From contig JANNMJ010000054.1 in the NCBI GenBank assembly GCA_031397815.1, forward strand, positions 1 through 52,501: a stretch of DNA of 52,501 nucleotides, in the 5' to 3' direction. The notes beneath the pieces were generated by a model. The model was not told the origin of the DNA. It saw only the letters and a program-made list of their open reading frames with translations, and did not search any database. The position numbers and the translations under genes are program-made. Of this stretch, positions 49,386 through 52,501 are shown one piece after another. How positions within the stretch are numbered: the first letter of the stretch is position 1; the number at the start of each line of letters is the position of its first letter. Source of the stretch: JANNMJ01 sp031397815 (GTDB lineage: Bacteria; Bacteroidota; Bacteroidia; Cytophagales; Hymenobacteraceae).

Positions 49386-49834
49386 AACAAGTCCCCGCCC
49401 CAAACCTGATGACCAAGGATGGCGAACTGCGCCACCATCTCTCGCTGCGGCCTTCCCGGACCGGCTACATCGTGACCATTGACTACAAGACGAAGCCCGG
49501 TTCCCCCGAGGACTTTCGCACGGTCATCCAGCCGATTATGGATGAGATGAACCGGTCGCTGGCGACCGTGATGGAGAACACCGACGAAGATGAGTTAGAT
49601 CGGCTCGTTCGGGAGGCCAATAGCGGCCCCAAGAACGCGCGCCCGTTCGACCCTGCGGCTTTTGTCCACCCGTCAGAAGCATGCGGCGACTACTGTTTCC
49701 CAAGCCTGTGGGAAGCGATGGATTTCATAGCTCGCTGCCTGCACTTCATCACGTACCCCGAAGAGGGTATGGGGCGCTTAATCCAGGATTTGAAGGTGAT
49801 GGATCAGCAGAAAGCCTCAACGGATTCCAAGTAA
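49382..49834 (+). CDS. acidic protein, 150 residues, unknown
   Basis: The protein begins MKQVPAPNLMTKDGELRHHL and has strands (SRTGYIVTIDYKTKPGSP), an acidic helix (MENTDEDELDRLVREANSG) and a C-terminal region with CGDYCFPSLWEAMDFIARCL, which contains two Cys. It is coupled to both neighbours by 1-4 base overlaps. The function is unknown. Confidence 0.55.
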   Translation: MKQVPAPNLMTKDGELRHHLSLRPSRTGYIVTIDYKTKPGSPEDFRTVIQPIMDEMNRSLATVMENTDEDELDRLVREANSGPKNARPFDPAAFVHPSEACGDYCFPSLWEAMDFIARCLHFITYPEEGMGRLIQDLKVMDQQKASTDSK

Positions 49835-50286
49835 TGATTCACCTCACCATCACCTGTAAGGACGAGCTGAAAGCCCTCACGCTTCACCGCCTAGCGAACG
49901 AGTCCGTCGATAAGAGCTACGGTGCCGAGAGCGGCGTATCAGCCAGCTCACCGGTTTTCGTCGCTCCTGACGACGATGATACGGTGCCAACGTGGACCAT
50001 CGAAATGTATGGTACTGCCAGTGAGGTCGCCGATCTGCTGGAGGAATGGGACCAAGAAGTGAATCCCACTAAGCCCGCTTGGGACCGCCTACGCGACCGC
50101 TACGATGATGTTACTGATATCAAGCTCTTACTGTGGAGTGCCCACACCGGTCTAGATCGCTATGAAGTGTACGGCGATGTCAAGCACCCCGGCTTGGTGA
50201 AAGCCGAGCGGAAAATTAGCCGGGCACTGGAAGCGCTACACGCCCTGCTGAAGAATGTGCTGAGAACTACTAGGACTGCCAGCTAA
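49834..50286 (+). CDS. acidic protein, 150 residues, unknown
   Basis: The ATG at 49834 shares its A with the previous TAA. The protein has MIHLTITCKDELKALTLHRL at the start, an acidic loop (APDDDDTVPTWTIEMYGTAS) and a helical C-terminus (RKISRALEALHALLKNVLR). It shares the last base with the next gene. A replication or partition accessory role is possible but not shown. Confidence 0.55.
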   Translation: MIHLTITCKDELKALTLHRLANESVDKSYGAESGVSASSPVFVAPDDDDTVPTWTIEMYGTASEVADLLEEWDQEVNPTKPAWDRLRDRYDDVTDIKLLLWSAHTGLDRYEVYGDVKHPGLVKAERKISRALEALHALLKNVLRTTRTAS

Positions 50287-50477
50287 TGACTACTCCTCGT
50301 ACTCGGGCCTTTCGGGTGTCGTGCGGACGCTGTAATAGCCGCCTCAAGATTCTCGCGGACAGCTTTCAGGAATCCTCTTCTACTGCACGAACGGCCGGTT
50401 GGTGTGTGGTAGGCACGGCGGGCTGGGTGTGCCCGGAATGCCTGAAAATCGACCCGGACGGCCGCGCCCGCGACTAG
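50286..50477 (+). CDS. small zinc-ribbon protein, 63 residues
   Basis: Two CxxC pairs (C13/C16 in CGRC and C49/C52 in CPEC) form a zinc ribbon. It overlaps the previous stop by one base (TAATG). Zinc-ribbon proteins of this size commonly bind nucleic acid or partner proteins; no specific function is assigned. Confidence 0.6.
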   Translation: MTTPRTRAFRVSCGRCNSRLKILADSFQESSSTARTAGWCVVGTAGWVCPECLKIDPDGRARD

Positions 50478-50581
50478 TCGAAGGGAAATTTTCGGCCAGC
50501 TCGTCTCAACTCGTCACAGGCACTCAACGCCCTTCCACGACCTCCGAATCTTGCGCGGTTCGGATTCCTCTCACCCGTCCG

Positions 50582-51115
50582 ATGCCTCTCGACTATGCCA
50601 ATTATCACCCCAAGTGGCGGCTGATTTCGCGGCTGATTCGGCTGCGACGCGCGGGAAACCGCTGCGAGTGGTGTGGAGCCGCTTGCGGCGACCCCCACCC
50701 GGTCACTCGGTCTAAGGTGGTGCTCTCGGTGGCTCACCTCGACCGCAACCGCAACCACAACCGCTTCTCCAATCTGGCAGCTCTCTGCCAACGCTGCCAC
50801 CTCAACTACGACCGCCCGTCGCACCTCGCCAACCGCCGCTACGGCCGCAATTGGAAATACTCGGTGCTGCCGCTGCCCTTCGCCTATCCCTACGCCCCAC
50901 CTATTCCTACCGTTTCCCAGATGGAGTACAAAGCCATAATGCGCCACCTGACTCCCGCCCACGTGGCGCTTTCGGAGCTGGTGAAGGCGATGAAAAGCGC
51001 TGAAGACACCAACAAGGATGAGTTGGCTTTTGCCGAATCGGCTTTGTCGTTCCTCACCGATTGCTGCCTCAATATCGGGTGCGCGGACAGCGGGGTCAAG
51101 ATTTCCAAAGACTAG
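50582..51115 (+). CDS. HNH endonuclease
   Basis: The ATG at 50582 gives 177 residues with a HNH core: C28-x2-C31, then AHLDRNRNHNRFSNL (H52, N60) and LCQRCH (C69, C72, H73). Four Cys support a structural zinc. The C-terminal third is helical. The nuclease may nick or cut DNA for the mobile element's packaging, transfer or competition. A 104-base gap precedes it. It is not fused to a reverse transcriptase, and no intron was seen around it. Confidence 0.85.
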   Translation: MPLDYANYHPKWRLISRLIRLRRAGNRCEWCGAACGDPHPVTRSKVVLSVAHLDRNRNHNRFSNLAALCQRCHLNYDRPSHLANRRYGRNWKYSVLPLPFAYPYAPPIPTVSQMEYKAIMRHLTPAHVALSELVKAMKSAEDTNKDELAFAESALSFLTDCCLNIGCADSGVKISKD

Positions 51116-51140
51116 CTCACGTTCGCCATTCCCCCGCCTG

Positions 51141-51215
51141 ATGAGCACGTTACTGCACCTGTTAGAAGGGTTTCGAACGGCTAATAGCCACGGTGGGGAA
51201 GGCGCCAAGAAATGA
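51141..51215 (+). CDS. possible 24-residue leader peptide
   Basis: The ATG at 51141 gives MSTLLHLLEGFRTANSHGGE and a short lysine-rich end. Its TGA overlaps the next ATG (51212). A short upstream reading frame coupled to the next gene could set its translation rate. It could also be chance. Confidence 0.3.
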   Translation: MSTLLHLLEGFRTANSHGGEGAKK

Positions 51216-51943
51216 GCGATCAGTACCCCCCACAAGCCCATTTTGCTGAATACGTGCTGTTCTCCGACCACATCGGCCTGTCCAGCTACGGGTTGGTGGC
51301 CACAGCAGCCAACCGTCAGCGGATGCGCGGTACCGGCATTACCCAAGGCACCGTGTTGTTCAAGGGCCGGGAGATTCAGTGGAAGCTCCGGGAGGCGCAC
51401 GAAGTGCAGGGGGCACACTTGCCCGACCGGGCGCTCGATAAGCTACCCGTCGAGCCGGTGTTAGCAGTGGTCGCGGCCAAGCCTGCACCCAGCTCACGCC
51501 CGGTGAAGTCGCGCCACAAAATCAATCCTTCGATCAGGAAAGCGGATCTCGAAAAGGTAGCTCGCAAAACCACTCTCTCGGACAACGCGCGCGCCTTTTT
51601 GGAGCTGCGCGCCGGGCTGGAGTACCGCTACGAAGAGCTCCCCATCTCGCATCAGCTCGTGCGACTAAAAGGGGCCGCTGTAACGGGGCTCAATCGCTCG
51701 CTGGCAGCTTACAAGCTCCAATTGGTCGTGCGTGGCCGCTCCAAGAAGGAAGCCCCCAAGCCGCCCCGCAACCGCCGCTGCGGCTGGCTGCCGAAGCTAC
51801 CGCCGTTGGCCCAGCAGATCGGGTCGCTACGCCCCCAGGCGCTGAAGATGCTCAATCGAGCGCTGACGGCTTATGGGCTCCAGCTGGCCCGGCCGGTGGT
51901 GGCAAAGCCGTCTCGCAAGTCTGCCCACAAATCTTCACTGTAA
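51212..51943 (+). CDS. protein with two similar basic repeats, 243 residues
   Basis: The protein has an N-terminal domain (EYVLFSDHIGLSSYGLVATA) and two related basic modules in the second half: VRLKGAAVTGLNRSLAAYKL (about 150-170) and GSLRPQALKMLNRALTAYGL (about 208-227), each followed by a Lys/Pro-rich linker. The repeated helix with a basic flank suggests DNA binding. No family is recognised. It lies just before the truncated winged-helix-like gene. Confidence 0.55.
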   Translation: MSDQYPPQAHFAEYVLFSDHIGLSSYGLVATAANRQRMRGTGITQGTVLFKGREIQWKLREAHEVQGAHLPDRALDKLPVEPVLAVVAAKPAPSSRPVKSRHKINPSIRKADLEKVARKTTLSDNARAFLELRAGLEYRYEELPISHQLVRLKGAAVTGLNRSLAAYKLQLVVRGRSKKEAPKPPRNRRCGWLPKLPPLAQQIGSLRPQALKMLNRALTAYGLQLARPVVAKPSRKSAHKSSL

Positions 51944-51966
51944 GACTCTGACCGCTCAACCTATAC

Positions 51967-52501
51967 ATGGCAAAGTCTAAATCACCCCGGAAGAAGCGCA
52001 ACCGTGCGCACCCCGCAGCCGGTGCTACCAAGCGCTCGACTATCCGCTTGAACTGGGCGGCCACGTGGCGCGCCCATAAGGACCGATTCGACGAGTTCGA
52101 CTACGATGGCCATAATGAGAGCCAGATCGCGGCCGGACGGGTGAAGCGGGTGATCGGCACCCGCCGTGCGATGTTGCGCGTCACGGCGCGTGATCTGATG
52201 TATCAAGCGCATGCGAATCACCCTGACCGCTTCAGCGGCCGTCGCATCGTGTGGTTCCCGCTGACGACCAAGAAGGGCAGCATCGGCACCAACATAGATC
52301 GGAGTGCCCGCACGGTGGATACCTACCTGAAAGACCTGCTGTCGATGGGAGTAGTAAAGGAGCAGGAGCGGCAGGCGCACGGCATTCGGCTCGTGCTCGA
52401 CCCTGCGCTGTTCGTCTTCGAGGACGCCGCTGGCAAGCACGTGCCACCCATTCCCGAGGCTCAGGAAGTAGGGGAGGCCGGTGAGCTGGCAGCGGCCGGT
52501 T
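51967..52501 (+). CDS. 5' part of winged-helix-like protein, runs off the window
   Basis: The ATG at 51967 opens a frame that is still open at the window end (178 codons). A very basic N-terminus (MAKSKSPRKKRNRAHPAAG) is followed by a helical domain and then SARTVDTYLKDLLSMGVVKE with IRLVLDPALFVFED, which fits a winged-helix DNA-binding domain. It may be a replication initiator or regulator of the second element. The rest lies beyond the window. Confidence 0.55.
   Translation, partial: MAKSKSPRKKRNRAHPAAGATKRSTIRLNWAATWRAHKDRFDEFDYDGHNESQIAAGRVKRVIGTRRAMLRVTARDLMYQAHANHPDRFSGRRIVWFPLTTKKGSIGTNIDRSARTVDTYLKDLLSMGVVKEQERQAHGIRLVLDPALFVFEDAAGKHVPPIPEAQEVGEAGELAAAG

Noticed and set aside
50474..51418. 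314-residue minus-strand frame
   Set aside because: It is antisense to the HNH gene, whose zinc and nuclease residues are clear on the plus strand.

Overview
The window looks like the chromosome of a GC-rich member of the Bacteroidetes, most likely a Cytophagales relative of Hymenobacter or Spirosoma. This is an inference from four things: promoters of the -33 TTTG / -7 TAnnTTTG type, a Bacteroidetes-type tyrosine integrase, a VirE_N/BT4734-like primase, and a secreted DUF4468 protein. No tRNA, rRNA or CRISPR array was seen.

Layout. (1) 1-8690 is a decayed defence island, mostly on the minus strand. It holds an unknown protein, a Type ISP-like adenine methyltransferase, a PLD-nuclease/SNF2-helicase partner whose second helicase lobe is missing, a WYL-regulator fragment and another unknown protein. 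(2) 8692-46668 is a complete-looking tailed-phage prophage of about 38 kb, bounded by a perfect 16-bp direct repeat (attL 8692-8707, attR 46653-46668). (3) 46669-52501 is the start of a second accessory module: an XRE repressor facing a tightly packed rightward series of small genes, an HNH nuclease and a truncated winged-helix-like gene. It resembles the early region of another phage or integrative element.

Prophage logic. A leftward lysogeny operon carries an S24-type repressor, a type I restriction R-subunit-like PD-(D/E)XK protein and the integrase. It diverges, at a dense operator/promoter region, from a rightward early operon. The early genes are small regulators, an SSB-like protein, an SF2 helicase split by a LAGLIDADG intein inside its Walker A motif, a RecB-like nuclease, a Dam-like methylase, a primase-helicase and a VRR-NUC nuclease. 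Directly after the primase gene lies a 152-bp imperfect palindrome with 34-bp arms, a replication-origin candidate. The late genes follow: a sigma-like regulator, small and large terminase, tail genes with a tape-measure protein, then a secreted DUF4468 moron on the opposite strand, then protease/scaffold, major capsid and portal. Head genes therefore follow tail genes. The lysis cassette is holin, apparent unimolecular spanin and M15 endopeptidase. The right end has a few small genes under their own promoter, several terminators and attR.

Many genes overlap by 1-8 bases. Several early genes have an unusually strong Shine-Dalgarno sequence, which is uncommon in Bacteroidetes. Functional names rest on motifs read by eye; structural proteins without motifs are placed by gene order only.
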